Both the position numbers and the translations under genes were made by a program. The notes beneath the pieces are model-generated. The model did not search any database, had not been told where the DNA came from, and saw nothing but the letters and a program-made list of their open reading frames with translations. Below are positions 1 to 9,918 of a stretch of DNA of 64,000 bases, piece after piece. Location of the stretch: the NCBI RefSeq assembly GCF_900099815.1, contig NZ_FNCW01000003.1, positions 62,001 to 126,000 of the forward strand. Direction: 5' to 3'. Source of the stretch: Psychroflexus sediminis (GTDB lineage Bacteria > Bacteroidota > Bacteroidia > Flavobacteriales > Flavobacteriaceae). Position 1 is the stretch's first letter. Every line of letters starts with the position of its first letter.

Positions 1-84
1 TAAAATAAGATTAAGCCGAATATTTAAATATCATAATTCAAACTAAGTTAAATAGAAGGGAATTTACAGAGTTTTAAACATTAA

Positions 85-117
85 AAATCCCCATTAGAAA
101 AATTCTAATGGGGATTT
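85..117. terminator. Bidirectional Rho-independent terminator after rho
   Basis: A perfect 15-bp inverted repeat (arms 85-99 and 103-117, core ATCCCCATTAGAA) with a 3-nt loop is flanked by A-run and T-run. It lies 20 bp past the rho stop on the minus strand. The T-run on the plus side suggests it also stops transcripts entering from the left edge. Confidence 0.85.
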
Positions 118-136
118 TTTTGTTGAAGAAAAAATC

Positions 137-1963
<1,827 letters not shown>

Positions 1964-2024
1964 TGATATTTTTTGAAATTAAATGGTTTCGAGGGAGATT
2001 CGAATTTAAATTGATGATTTGTAA

Positions 2025-2040
2025 ACGCTTAGGAAAGCGT
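2025..2040 (-). promoter_or_regulatory. Small hairpin in the rho leader
   Basis: Perfect 6-bp inverted repeat ACGCTT / AAGCGT with a 4-nt loop, about 60 bp upstream of the rho start. A weak -7-like box (TAAAGTTG on the minus strand, 2065-2072) lies just upstream, which would place the hairpin in the 5' leader. No U-run follows, so it is not a plain terminator. A regulatory role is speculative. Confidence 0.25.
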
Positions 2041-2107
2041 AAGTCCGAAGACATTGCAATTATACAACTTTATTTTATTTATAAATATTAATTCTCAAAT
2101 ATTCTCT

Positions 2108-2115
2108 TATTTTTG
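2108..2115 (+). promoter_or_regulatory. -7 box for the DUF4293 gene
   Basis: TATTTTTG matches the Bacteroidetes sigma-A -7 consensus TAnnTTTG and lies 18 bp before the ATG. No clear TTG -33 element is seen at the usual distance. Confidence 0.5.
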
Positions 2116-2133
2116 CTGTTCAACAATTAACAA

Positions 2134-2544
2134 ATGATACAAAGAATTCAAAGCTTTTATTTACTTATAGCTATTTTGCTTAACGGAGTGCTTAGTTTTT
2201 ATTTGCCCTTATGGATTACTTCAGAAAATGTAGAAATCTATGCGCTATCTCAACCAGTAGCCATATCTTTGTTTTTAGTATCGGTTTTGATTTCGATCAT
2301 TACTTTATTTTCATTTAAGAAAAGAAAACGTCAATTCGTTTTAGGACGAATTAATATCATATTAAACTTTGTTTTAGTAGGTGTTTTTGCATATTGGACG
2401 CTAAGTTTACCTGGAGAGATGGATATCTCAGAGAAGGGTATTGGGATGCTTCTTCCAATAATTTCTATCGTTTTTATTGCTCTGGCCAACAAGGCTATCA
2501 AGAAGGACGAAGATCTTGTAAAATCTGTGGATCGATTGCGATAA
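2134..2544 (+). CDS. DUF4293 family membrane protein
   Basis: A 136-residue protein with four hydrophobic helices (about 7-27, 42-62, 71-90, 101-121) and a charged C-terminal tail, resembling DUF4293, a Bacteroidetes-restricted inner-membrane family of unknown function. It is divergent from rho, an arrangement I recall from other flavobacterial genomes. It has its own -7 box and its own terminator, so it is probably a single-gene unit. No catalytic motif is visible, and I do not assign a function. Confidence 0.8.
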   Translation: MIQRIQSFYLLIAILLNGVLSFYLPLWITSENVEIYALSQPVAISLFLVSVLISIITLFSFKKRKRQFVLGRINIILNFVLVGVFAYWTLSLPGEMDISEKGIGMLLPIISIVFIALANKAIKKDEDLVKSVDRLR

Positions 2545-2575
2545 ACCTGAAATCTTAGTAATGTTAGTGCATGAA

Positions 2576-2599
2576 AACCCCGAGCAGCCACTCGGGGTT
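2576..2599. terminator. Rho-independent terminator after DUF4293 gene
   Basis: Inverted repeat AACCCCGAG / CTCGGGGTT with a 6-nt loop followed by TTTT, 32 bp past the stop codon. Confidence 0.88.
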
Positions 2600-2747
2600 T
2601 TTTGCGTTTGGGTTTTCCTTTTTTTATGCTGATTATGCCTGCATTAGAAGTCAATCTTTAAGAAAGTAAGCTTAAAACCTTCACGTTGACTTAAACCCGG
2701 GAGCTCTTATGGAAGATAGCTTTAAGAAGTACGAATTATTATAAACT

Positions 2748-2765
2748 AGGCTTCAACTGAAGCCT
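2748..2765. repeat. Perfect 8-bp inverted repeat
   Basis: AGGCTTCA and TGAAGCCT separated by AC. There is no U-run on either side, so it is not a good terminator. It belongs to the palindrome cluster of this gene-free stretch. Confidence 0.6.
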
Positions 2766-2953
2766 TACATAAATAAATTTAATGCGAAACAGAATCATGG
2801 CCCTGAGAAAAATTTGATAAGCTGATAATTGAAAAAAGACTTTCGCTTTTTAATTTTTCGGAACCTGCCTTAGTGGTGCAGTTACTTCCAAGCTATTTTA
2901 GTTTTTCAGATTCTTTTGTTCAATACAAACGAGGAAAATGGACTGTTTGTTGG

Positions 2954-2985
2954 GATGTAATTATCAATCCTGAAGGGATTACATC
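2954..2985. repeat. Interrupted palindrome GATGTAAT...ATTACATC
   Basis: Arms GATGTAAT (2954-2961) and ATTACATC (2978-2985). Inside, AATCC (2966-2970) pairs with GGATT (2976-2980), so two competing pairings are possible. This resembles short intergenic palindromes I recall from other Bacteroidetes genomes, but that cannot be confirmed here. Confidence 0.55.
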
Positions 2986-2987
2986 TT

Positions 2988-3056
2988 TATAGAAATTAAA
3001 CGGCGTGATTGTTCGACCCCATCGGGGTCGTATTAAATTCATTGACAATTTCTATA
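2988..3056. repeat. 69-bp nested inverted-repeat element
   Basis: Outer 10-bp perfect inverted repeat TATAGAAATT (2988-2997) and AATTTCTATA (3047-3056). It encloses an inner hairpin CGACCCC (3014-3020), loop ATC, GGGGTCG (3024-3030). The nested architecture, with terminal repeats around a GC-rich hairpin in an AT-rich stretch, is typical of a small palindromic mobile repeat. Confidence 0.6.
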
Positions 3057-3211
3057 TACATTTGAAATCTTCAGATTCTTTTATTCAATCCATGCAAACA
3101 GATAATAGCCCACAGATTCGATATTTTTATATTTCCGAAAAGATAATAGTAACCCAAAACACAAAATAGAACAGGATCTATTAATTTTATAAAGCATAAG
3201 CTAGCTATGAT

Positions 3212-3718
3212 TTAGCTTTTCCCTCTTTTCCCAAAGTCAATCACTTCCAACTCTTTGATCTTGCCTGTATCCAAAACGAATTTCAGCATGGTTCTTTTGA
3301 GATGAAAACCATGAATACCCACAGCTCCCGGATTCATGTGGAGCAGCCCCAAATGCTTGTCATTCATGACCTTCAGTATATGAGAATGCCCGCTGATAAA
3401 TAATTTTGGCGGATTGGCTTTGATTTCGTCTTTAACCTCTCTGCTGTATCGGTTGGGATAACCGCCAATATGGGTCATCCAGACCTCAACACCTTCAAGA
3501 GTAAAACGCTGGTTCAAGGGGAATTCACTTCTCAACTCGTGTCCGTCAATATTACCATACACAGCCCTCAGGGGTTTTATTGCTTTTAGGGCATCTGAAA
3601 CGCTGTGGTCACCAATATCACCTGCATGCCAGACCTCATCGGCTTTGGAGGCCCAGTCCAAAATTCTGTCATCTATATAGCCGTGGGTGTCGCTTAAGAG
3701 CAAAATAGCTTTAGCCAT
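3212..3718 (-). CDS. Metallophosphoesterase of the YfcE/MJ0936 type
   Basis: A 168-residue single-domain calcineurin-like phosphodiesterase. It carries the full metal-binding series: SDTHG near residue 9, HAGDIGD near 35, GNIDGHE near 56, a conserved THIGG, and GHSH near 110. Relatives act on phosphodiester bonds and bind two metals (often Mn2+ or Ni2+), but their natural substrates are mostly unknown. The protein is soluble with no signal peptide. It is divergent from truA and appears monocistronic. Confidence 0.85.
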   Translation of the reverse strand: MAKAILLLSDTHGYIDDRILDWASKADEVWHAGDIGDHSVSDALKAIKPLRAVYGNIDGHELRSEFPLNQRFTLEGVEVWMTHIGGYPNRYSREVKDEIKANPPKLFISGHSHILKVMNDKHLGLLHMNPGAVGIHGFHLKRTMLKFVLDTGKIKELEVIDFGKRGKS

Positions 3719-3771
3719 CTTTTTTGAGGCAAGATAAATAAAGCTTTAGGTTTTGATCTATTCTCTATCCT

Positions 3772-3779
3772 TATATTTG
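3772..3779 (+). promoter_or_regulatory. Promoter for truA-ABC exporter
   Basis: TATATTTG matches the -7 consensus. A TTG at 3753-3755 lies 16 bp upstream, close to the usual -33 spacing, making this the best two-part promoter in the window. It lies 22 bp before the GTG start of truA. Confidence 0.6.
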
Positions 3780-3801
3780 TGTTTTTAAAATTTTTCTAAC
3801 T

Positions 3802-4566
3802 GTGAGATATTACCTTCAACTTTCCTATTTGGGAACCCATTATCATGGTTGGCAAAAACAGCTGGATAAAGTAAGCGTTCAGTCTCAGGTAAACCACGCT
3901 TTACAGACGGCTTTGCAGGAAACAGTGGATGTGGTGGGAGCAGGCCGGACAGATACCGGGGTTCATGCGTCAGGTTATGTGGCTCATTTTGACAGCCAAC
4001 AACGGATCACCGATTACAAAAAATACATTTTCAAACTGAATAGCATATTGCCGCCAGACATCGCTGTCCATGATCTGAAAAGAGTAGGAGAAGATTTTCA
4101 TGCGCGTTTTGATGCGACTTCGAGAACTTATGAATATTCTATAGTTCAGTTTAAGGATCCTTTTTCTATTGGCAGGAGTTATTTTGTGAAAAATGAATTG
4201 GATGTAGAACCTATGCAAAAAGCTTCTAATCTCTTATTTAATCATAAAAATTTCCAATCTTTTTCTAAAGTTAAAACCGATGTTTATACATTTGACTGCG
4301 AAATAAAAAAAGCGATTTGGCATCAACATGAACATCATCTTCTTTTTGAAATTTCGGCCAATCGATTTTTGAGAAATATGGTAAGAGCTATCGTTGGAAC
4401 TTTAGTTGAAGTGGGATTACATAAAATTTCAGTAGAGGATTTTAACGATATTATTCTTGCCCAAGACAGGTCCAGAGCAGGTAAATCCGTTCCTGCTCAT
4501 GCTTTGGTTTTGAAAAAAATAGAGTATCCTGAAAAAGAACTTGCTAATAAAAGAAATGGAAAATAA
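3802..4566 (+). CDS. truA: tRNA pseudouridine(38-40) synthase TruA
   Basis: Isomerises uridines at positions 38-40 in the anticodon arm of tRNAs. The catalytic Asp is residue 51 in GAGRTDTGVHASG, and the second half holds the conserved RFLRNMVRAIVGTL segment. At 254 residues it has the usual length. The start is GTG at 3802, giving MRYYLQLSY, which matches the family's N terminus; no in-frame ATG fits. The gene overlaps the next one by 11 nt, so the two are probably translationally coupled. Confidence 0.96.
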   Translation: MRYYLQLSYLGTHYHGWQKQLDKVSVQSQVNHALQTALQETVDVVGAGRTDTGVHASGYVAHFDSQQRITDYKKYIFKLNSILPPDIAVHDLKRVGEDFHARFDATSRTYEYSIVQFKDPFSIGRSYFVKNELDVEPMQKASNLLFNHKNFQSFSKVKTDVYTFDCEIKKAIWHQHEHHLLFEISANRFLRNMVRAIVGTLVEVGLHKISVEDFNDIILAQDRSRAGKSVPAHALVLKKIEYPEKELANKRNGK

Positions 4567-6322
4567 TAGCGGTAACGCCTTCGATACAAAACTCTTTAAG
4601 AGACTCTTAAAGTATACAAATCCTTACAAAAAGACGTTTTATTTTGTAGGTTTTGCAGCCATTGCCTTGTCTGGGCTAGGGGTGCTTAGACCTTATTTAT
4701 TGAAATTGACCATCGATAAAGGCATTACTCAAAACGATGCCGATAGCCTGGTGTTCTATGTGAGTTCAATGCTGGTGGTTCTCATTTTTGAAGTCATTTT
4801 TCAATTCAGCTTTATTTTTTATGCCAACTGGCTTGGCCAGGAAGTGATTAGGGATATTCGTGTGAAACTTTACAAACACATGATGAATTTCAAAAAGCAA
4901 TACTTTGATAATTCTTCTGTGGGTAGACTTGTAACGCGTGCGGTAAGTGATATCGAAACCATCGCCAGTATCTTTAGTCAGGGCCTGTTTATGATTATCA
5001 GCGATTTGCTGAAAATGCTTGTGGTGCTCGTGTTTATGTTTTGGCAAAGCTGGCAGCTGACTTTGCTTGTTTTAACGGTTTTACCTTTTATCATTTATGC
5101 AACCCGTGTGTTTCAAAAGAAAATGAAAATCGCTTTTGAAGAGGTGAGAACGCAGGTTTCCAACCTCAATTCCTATGTACAGGAGCATCTCACGGGGATG
5201 AAAATCGTTCAAATATTCAACCGGGAAGAGGAAGAATATGAACGCTTTAAGGACATCAATAGAAAGCATAGAAAAGGATGGATAAAAACCGTGTGGTACA
5301 ATGCCATTTTCTTTCCGATTGCAGAAATGTCCACATCGATTACCATAGGATTAATCGTCTGGTTTGGTGGTTTGCGTGTTGTAGAATCAGATACATTATC
5401 CCTGGGTATCATTGTCATGTTTATCGAATTGGCGCAGATGCTTTTCCGTCCTTTAAGACAAATAGCAGATAAATTCAATTCACTGCAGATGGGGATGGTA
5501 GCTGCCAACCGTGTATTCAAAATTTTAGATACCGACTCTCAAATTGAAAATACAGGGACTCTTGTTCCTAAGAAACTAAAAGGACACATTGTTTTTGAAG
5601 AAGTAAGGTTCAGTTATATACCCGATGAAGAAATTCTAAAAGGGATATCTTTTGAAGTTCAGCCTGGAGAAACCGTTGCTATTGTTGGTGCTACCGGTGC
5701 AGGAAAAAGTACGGTCATCAATCTGCTGAGCCGTTTTTATGAAATCGATAGCGGAACTATCAGGGTAGATGGAGAAGAGCTTAATGATTATGAAATCACC
5801 GCGTTACGTAGCCAAATAGCGGTAGTTTTACAGGATGTCTTCCTCTTCGCAGATAGTATTTTGAATAATATCACACTAAATAAAGAAAGGATTACCGAAG
5901 AGCAGGTGATTGCAGCGGCCAAAGAAATTGGGGTTCATGAGTTCATTACTACTTTACCCAACAGCTATCATTATAACGTAAAAGAAAGAGGTGTGATGTT
6001 ATCCTCTGGTCAGCGTCAACTCATTGCCTTTTTGAGAGCTTATGTTTCCAATCCTAGCGTATTGGTTTTGGATGAAGCTACTTCTTCAGTAGATAGCTAC
6101 AGCGAACAGCTCATACAGGAAGCGACAGATAAATTGACCAAAAGCAGAACGTCTATAGTGATTGCGCATAGACTGGCAACCATCAAAAATGCAGATAAAA
6201 TTATCGTCATGGATCTGGGCAAAATCGTAGAAACAGGAACACATTCTGAGTTGCTGAAAAAGGAAAGTGGTTATTACAAAAATCTATACGAAGCTCAGTT
6301 TCAGCATGAAGAAGTGAATTAG
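4556..6322 (+). CDS. ABC exporter, fused permease-ATPase (MsbA/MdlB-like)
   Basis: A half-transporter of 588 residues that would work as a dimer in the inner membrane. The first about 320 residues carry six hydrophobic helices, followed by the nucleotide-binding domain with Walker A GATGAGKST, signature LSSGQ (Ser for the usual second Gly-rich position), Walker B VLVLDEAT and switch AHRLAT. Substrate cannot be read from sequence; relatives export lipids or drugs. I chose ATG 4556 over a TTG 15 nt upstream. Its stop overlaps the convergent cdaA stop by 4 nt. Confidence 0.92.
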   Translation: MENNSGNAFDTKLFKRLLKYTNPYKKTFYFVGFAAIALSGLGVLRPYLLKLTIDKGITQNDADSLVFYVSSMLVVLIFEVIFQFSFIFYANWLGQEVIRDIRVKLYKHMMNFKKQYFDNSSVGRLVTRAVSDIETIASIFSQGLFMIISDLLKMLVVLVFMFWQSWQLTLLVLTVLPFIIYATRVFQKKMKIAFEEVRTQVSNLNSYVQEHLTGMKIVQIFNREEEEYERFKDINRKHRKGWIKTVWYNAIFFPIAEMSTSITIGLIVWFGGLRVVESDTLSLGIIVMFIELAQMLFRPLRQIADKFNSLQMGMVAANRVFKILDTDSQIENTGTLVPKKLKGHIVFEEVRFSYIPDEEILKGISFEVQPGETVAIVGATGAGKSTVINLLSRFYEIDSGTIRVDGEELNDYEITALRSQIAVVLQDVFLFADSILNNITLNKERITEEQVIAAAKEIGVHEFITTLPNSYHYNVKERGVMLSSGQRQLIAFLRAYVSNPSVLVLDEATSSVDSYSEQLIQEATDKLTKSRTSIVIAHRLATIKNADKIIVMDLGKIVETGTHSELLKKESGYYKNLYEAQFQHEEVN

Positions 6323-7098
6323 CTTAAGTCTTCTTTAATCTGTTCGGTCAATTTTTCTAAATCATCAAAAATATTGAATTCTCCATTTTTCAGATAAGAG
6401 ATCTGTCCGGTTTCTTCACTGACGACCAAAGCTACAGCATCCGTTTTTTCACTAATTCCTACAGCGGCACGATGTCTTAGACCAAATCTCAAAGGTATAT
6501 CTCTGTCATTACTCACCGGCAATATGACCCGGGTAGCTGTAATTCTTCCATCTTCAATTACTATTGCGCCATCGTGAAGCGTGCTGTTTTTATAAAAAAT
6601 GGATTCGATGATGGGTCTGTTAACCTTGATATCCATATCATCCCCTGTATTTTTTATAAACTCAAGCTTTGTATTTCTTTTGATGACTATTAAGGCACCC
6701 GTTTTGGTTGTTCCCAGCTTTCTGCAGGCTTCCACTATAATATCAACATAATTTAGGGTCTGATTTTCTGTTTTGGAAAAATTTAGCCGCAACCAGTTAT
6801 TCTTACTGCTAAAGTTGGTCGAGCCTATCATCAGTAAAAATTTCCTGATTTCTTGTTGAAAGACAACGATGAGCGCAAACATGCCTACACCTATAAATTC
6901 ACCTAAGACACTACTCAGCATCTCCATCTGAAGCAACTCAGTGAGCTTCCAGATCAGGTAAATAATGACGATGCCTATAAAAATATTGATGGCTGCAGAG
7001 CCTTTTACAAGTTTGTAGACATAATATAAAAGTACAGAAACCAATAAGACATCCAGGATATCTAAAAATCTAAACTCTAAAAAATCTAAACCTATCAT
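6319..7098 (-). CDS. cdaA: Diadenylate cyclase CdaA (DisA_N domain)
   Basis: Makes the second messenger c-di-AMP from two ATP. Three membrane helices occupy about residues 10-90, then the DAC domain with its two hallmark motifs, Asp176-Gly-Ala and Arg208-His-Arg210. The 259-residue length and membrane anchor are those of CdaA rather than DisA or CdaS. It sits 3 bp after folP on the minus strand, so the two are one unit. The glmM and ybbR neighbours found in Firmicutes are absent. Confidence 0.93.
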   Translation of the reverse strand: MIGLDFLEFRFLDILDVLLVSVLLYYVYKLVKGSAAINIFIGIVIIYLIWKLTELLQMEMLSSVLGEFIGVGMFALIVVFQQEIRKFLLMIGSTNFSSKNNWLRLNFSKTENQTLNYVDIIVEACRKLGTTKTGALIVIKRNTKLEFIKNTGDDMDIKVNRPIIESIFYKNSTLHDGAIVIEDGRITATRVILPVSNDRDIPLRFGLRHRAAVGISEKTDAVALVVSEETGQISYLKNGEFNIFDDLEKLTEQIKEDLS

Positions 7099-7101
7099 GC
7101 T

Positions 7102-7929
7102 TTAGTGTTCTGTCAATTTTTGGTACAAGATAACGCATTGTTTGGCTTCTAGAACATCGTGTACTCTCAGGATGGAACTTCCGTTCATCAAAGCTGTCAT
7201 ATTAAGTGCTGTAGTTCCATTCAAAGCATCTTTGGCCTCTATAGACAAGCTTTTATAAATCATAGATTTACGCGAAACTCCTGTCAGTACGGGTAAATCA
7301 AGATTTTTCAAAGCTTTCAAATGATTTAAGAGTTCAAAATTTTGAGAAATATTTTTAGCAAAACCAAATCCCGGGTCAATGATTAAGTCCGTAATGCCTT
7401 TGCTTCTTGCTGCTGAAATCCTTTCAGAAAAATATAAAATGACCTCGTGAACCAAGTTGTCGTAATCTGTAAACTCTTTCATTGTCTGCGGAGTTCCCTG
7501 CATGTGCATCATGATGTAAGGTACTTGATAACTTGCAATTAAATCCAGCATGTCGTCATCTAGTTTTCCTGCAGAGATATCGTTGATGATATGCGCACCT
7601 TGATCTATACTTTCTTTGGCTACTTGACTTCTAAAGGTGTCTACCGATATAATAAGCTCCGGAAATTCTTTGGTCACCTGTTGTAAAACTGACCTTTGTC
7701 TGCGCAATTCTTCATCCACACCGATGTCCTCTGCGCCAGGTCTCGAACTGTAAGCACCAATATCCAGAATGTCCATGCCGTCTCGAATATGTCTCTCCAC
7801 CTGTTCAAGCGCGTCTTTGTCGGTTTTGAATTTACCGCCGTCATAAAACGAATCTGGGGTTAAATTGAGCACACCCATGATTTTAGGTGTTGATAAATCG
7901 AGTAAATGTCCTTTACAATTGATGGTCAT
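7102..7929 (-). CDS. folP: Dihydropteroate synthase
   Basis: Joins p-aminobenzoate to dihydropterin pyrophosphate in folate synthesis; it is the target of sulfonamides. Family landmarks are all present: GVLNLTPDSF, DIGAYSSRPGA, NDISAG, DPGFGF and GVSRKS, in 275 residues forming a TIM barrel. It is the first gene of a two-gene unit with cdaA. The -7 box ends only 5 bp before the ATG, so the message may be leaderless or nearly so. Confidence 0.96.
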   Translation of the reverse strand: MTINCKGHLLDLSTPKIMGVLNLTPDSFYDGGKFKTDKDALEQVERHIRDGMDILDIGAYSSRPGAEDIGVDEELRRQRSVLQQVTKEFPELIISVDTFRSQVAKESIDQGAHIINDISAGKLDDDMLDLIASYQVPYIMMHMQGTPQTMKEFTDYDNLVHEVILYFSERISAARSKGITDLIIDPGFGFAKNISQNFELLNHLKALKNLDLPVLTGVSRKSMIYKSLSIEAKDALNGTTALNMTALMNGSSILRVHDVLEAKQCVILYQKLTEH

Positions 7930-7934
7930 ACACG

Positions 7935-7942
7935 CAAATTTA
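7935..7942 (-). promoter_or_regulatory. -7 box for folP-cdaA
   Basis: TAAATTTG on the minus strand fits TAnnTTTG. It is only 5 bp from the folP ATG, implying a start of transcription at or very near the start codon. Confidence 0.45.
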
Positions 7943-8033
7943 TAATTTTAAAAGCTTTGTGAGCTCATTTTTTCAACTCCTTTTAGTTTTCTTTTTGGAT
8001 TTTAAACTAAATTGGATGCTAAATTATAAAATT

Positions 8034-8267
8034 ATGGACCTGACTGAACCCGATTTTCAATCGCTTTATGAGGACTACTCTATTCTGATCGGTATTCTTC
8101 TTTTTCTTCTTGTTGTGGATGTTGTTTTGAAACTCATTGCCTTATGGCAATCCGCCAGACGTAAGCAAGTCGCCTGGTTCATTTTCCTGGCACTCATCAA
8201 CTCTTTAGGCATCCTGCCTGCCATTTATTTGATTGTCAACAGAAATAAAGAGAAGTTTAGGTCTTAA
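8034..8267 (+). CDS. Small two-helix membrane protein (DUF5652-like)
   Basis: A 77-residue protein with two hydrophobic helices (about 17-38 and 48-68) and a positively charged end. The layout resembles DUF5652 or the PLDc_N-like region of small membrane proteins; I cannot give a function. The frame stays open to a GTG at 7959 and includes an ATG at 8016, so the start is uncertain. ATG 8034 gives the most natural protein, with a short acidic N terminus. The 3' end overlaps the convergent gldG gene by 11 nt. Confidence 0.6.
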   Translation: MDLTEPDFQSLYEDYSILIGILLFLLVVDVVLKLIALWQSARRKQVAWFIFLALINSLGILPAIYLIVNRNKEKFRS

Positions 8268-9918
8268 TGTGCTTGTATTTTTGACGCCTCCAGTAATAAA
8301 AAATAACTCCAAAAATCAAAATTGACAAGACTGGAACTGCCAAATTGAAGATTTGCCAGGTTAGTTTTTTCTGTTCTAAAGTTTTTAAGTCCATTTCATC
8401 CAGACGTATGGATTTATTTCTGAGGTTCACTAAATCTATATCGCCTAGAAGATAATTGACTGTATTCAGTAAAAAAGTTTTGTTTCCGTAGGTCAATCCC
8501 GTATAGCGATCAAAGCCTAATTCCAAGGCTTTTCCCGATTGAACCTGATTTTTGATGACATCGCCATCAGAAATAAAAACTTGCTGAGTTTCAGGACTTT
8601 TTTCCAATGGATTTGAAACTTGAAAAGGTTTGAGCTTTGCCTTATAAGCAGAGGTGAATTCTCCTTCTACCAGGACTGCTAAAGGAAACTGACCGGTTTT
8701 GTAAAGTCTTGGATCCGGTTCTTGAGTGATTTCATTTAGATTTATTTCTGAAGGGACACCTACTGTTCTGGAAAGCTCAGAACTCTTCAGCAGGATGGTT
8801 TGTTCTAGCCTGGACGGTAAGGTGTCGATGGGATTGGCAAATTCAAATTTAACCGGATTCAGATTGGACGTGATAGGGTGTTTTTGTCCTAGGTTTCCAA
8901 GTGGATCATAAAACCAGGGGAAACGCGTCAGTTGAGTGGCATTACCACTTCCCGAAGCCAGAACAATTGGAGCCGAGTAGAGATCATTCACCAGCTGAGG
9001 GTTGATTCTTATGCCGTATTTAAAAAATAAGGAGTATAAATTCAAATCTTTTGGCAGAGCTATTGTCGACTTGGATGCTTTATATAATTGATCTTTTTCT
9101 ACATTCACATGTTCTGTAAGCCATAGCGCTTTACCACCGCTCATGATATATTGATCGAGGGCATAGACTTTCTCTTCGCTAAAAGCTTCAGAAGGCTTAG
9201 CATCGATGATGAGATCATAAGTTTTGAGCAGTTCCAATGTCCGTTCAGGAGCCGTATTTACCGAGTCCAGTGTAAAAGGGGCTATCAAATAATAAGCCTT
9301 CAGCGTACTCAGAAAATCTGAAATGTACCTGTCTTCCAATTCACCCTGACCCTTGATGATGGCGATTTTTTTATGCCGCTCCCGCGTTAACTTAATTAAA
9401 GAACTTACAAAGGCATATTCCAGATTTTCAACGGATTTCTGAATTAATTCAGAGTTGCTTTGCGTAAGGGTTTTTTGAATAAGCTGAATGGAAGTCTGCT
9501 GGTTTTTGTAGTTTGCTACAGCCCACGGAAATATGAGGCGCTCGGTCATTTTTCCGTTTTCCCGGATATTGAGCGACTCTGGTGGCATGCCTTGTTCGTA
9601 AAAACGATTGGCTACTTTCAGGGCTTCCAAATCACCTTTTAAAGGATCTACAAATTCAAATTTTATATTGGAATTATAAGCCTGAAGCTCTTCCAGCATA
9701 TAGCGCGTTTCTGTTTGAAGTCTTTTGAATTCTGAAGGCAAATCTCCCGTGAGATAGACCTGAATAAATATCGGATTTTCGATAGAATCTATCAATTCCA
9801 GAGTTGAGTCTGATAAGGTATATCTTGCGTCTGAGGTAAAATCCAAACGGAAGAAATATTCAGAAGCCAGTAAATTAGCCAGCAGGATTATAAGGACTAT
9901 TCCGAAGATTTTTTTCAT
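8257..9918 (-). CDS. gldG: Gliding-motility ABC transporter auxiliary protein GldG
   Basis: The extracytoplasmic component of the GldA-GldF-GldG transporter needed for gliding in Flavobacterium johnsoniae. It is 553 residues with an N-terminal membrane anchor (about 4-19), a large ABC-auxiliary domain (from LTGDLPSEFKRL onward, with a middle GldG/IFT52-like part) and a C-terminal helix near 525-545 followed by a basic tail. It overlaps gldF by 4 nt, so subunits are probably co-translated. The ATPase gldA is not in this window, as is common in the family. Confidence 0.93.
   Translation of the reverse strand: MKKIFGIVLIILLANLLASEYFFRLDFTSDARYTLSDSTLELIDSIENPIFIQVYLTGDLPSEFKRLQTETRYMLEELQAYNSNIKFEFVDPLKGDLEALKVANRFYEQGMPPESLNIRENGKMTERLIFPWAVANYKNQQTSIQLIQKTLTQSNSELIQKSVENLEYAFVSSLIKLTRERHKKIAIIKGQGELEDRYISDFLSTLKAYYLIAPFTLDSVNTAPERTLELLKTYDLIIDAKPSEAFSEEKVYALDQYIMSGGKALWLTEHVNVEKDQLYKASKSTIALPKDLNLYSLFFKYGIRINPQLVNDLYSAPIVLASGSGNATQLTRFPWFYDPLGNLGQKHPITSNLNPVKFEFANPIDTLPSRLEQTILLKSSELSRTVGVPSEINLNEITQEPDPRLYKTGQFPLAVLVEGEFTSAYKAKLKPFQVSNPLEKSPETQQVFISDGDVIKNQVQSGKALELGFDRYTGLTYGNKTFLLNTVNYLLGDIDLVNLRNKSIRLDEMDLKTLEQKKLTWQIFNLAVPVLSILIFGVIFYYWRRQKYKHIKT

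Larger units (their letters stand above)
2906..3089. repeat. 19-bp direct repeat flanking palindrome cluster
   Basis: The 19-nt unit at 2906-2924 recurs at 3071-3089 with one mismatch (TCAGATTCTTTTgTTCAAT versus ...TTTTaTTCAAT). The two copies bracket the hairpins at 2954-3056. This could be a duplicated insertion target or a remnant of a longer tandem duplication. Confidence 0.6.
2600..3211. other. Gene-free stretch with a cluster of short palindromes
   Basis: No credible coding frame is present between the terminator at 2576-2599 and the phosphodiesterase gene. The stretch holds several separate hairpins and a 19-bp direct repeat, listed individually. I see no tRNA fold and no transposase fragment. 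It looks like a place where small non-autonomous repeats have accumulated or a mobile element has decayed. Confidence 0.6.

Noticed and set aside
3008-3034. GTTCGAC motif looking like a tRNA T-loop
   Set aside because: It is part of a perfect CGACCCC/GGGGTCG hairpin; no acceptor stem, D-arm or anticodon arm can be placed around it.
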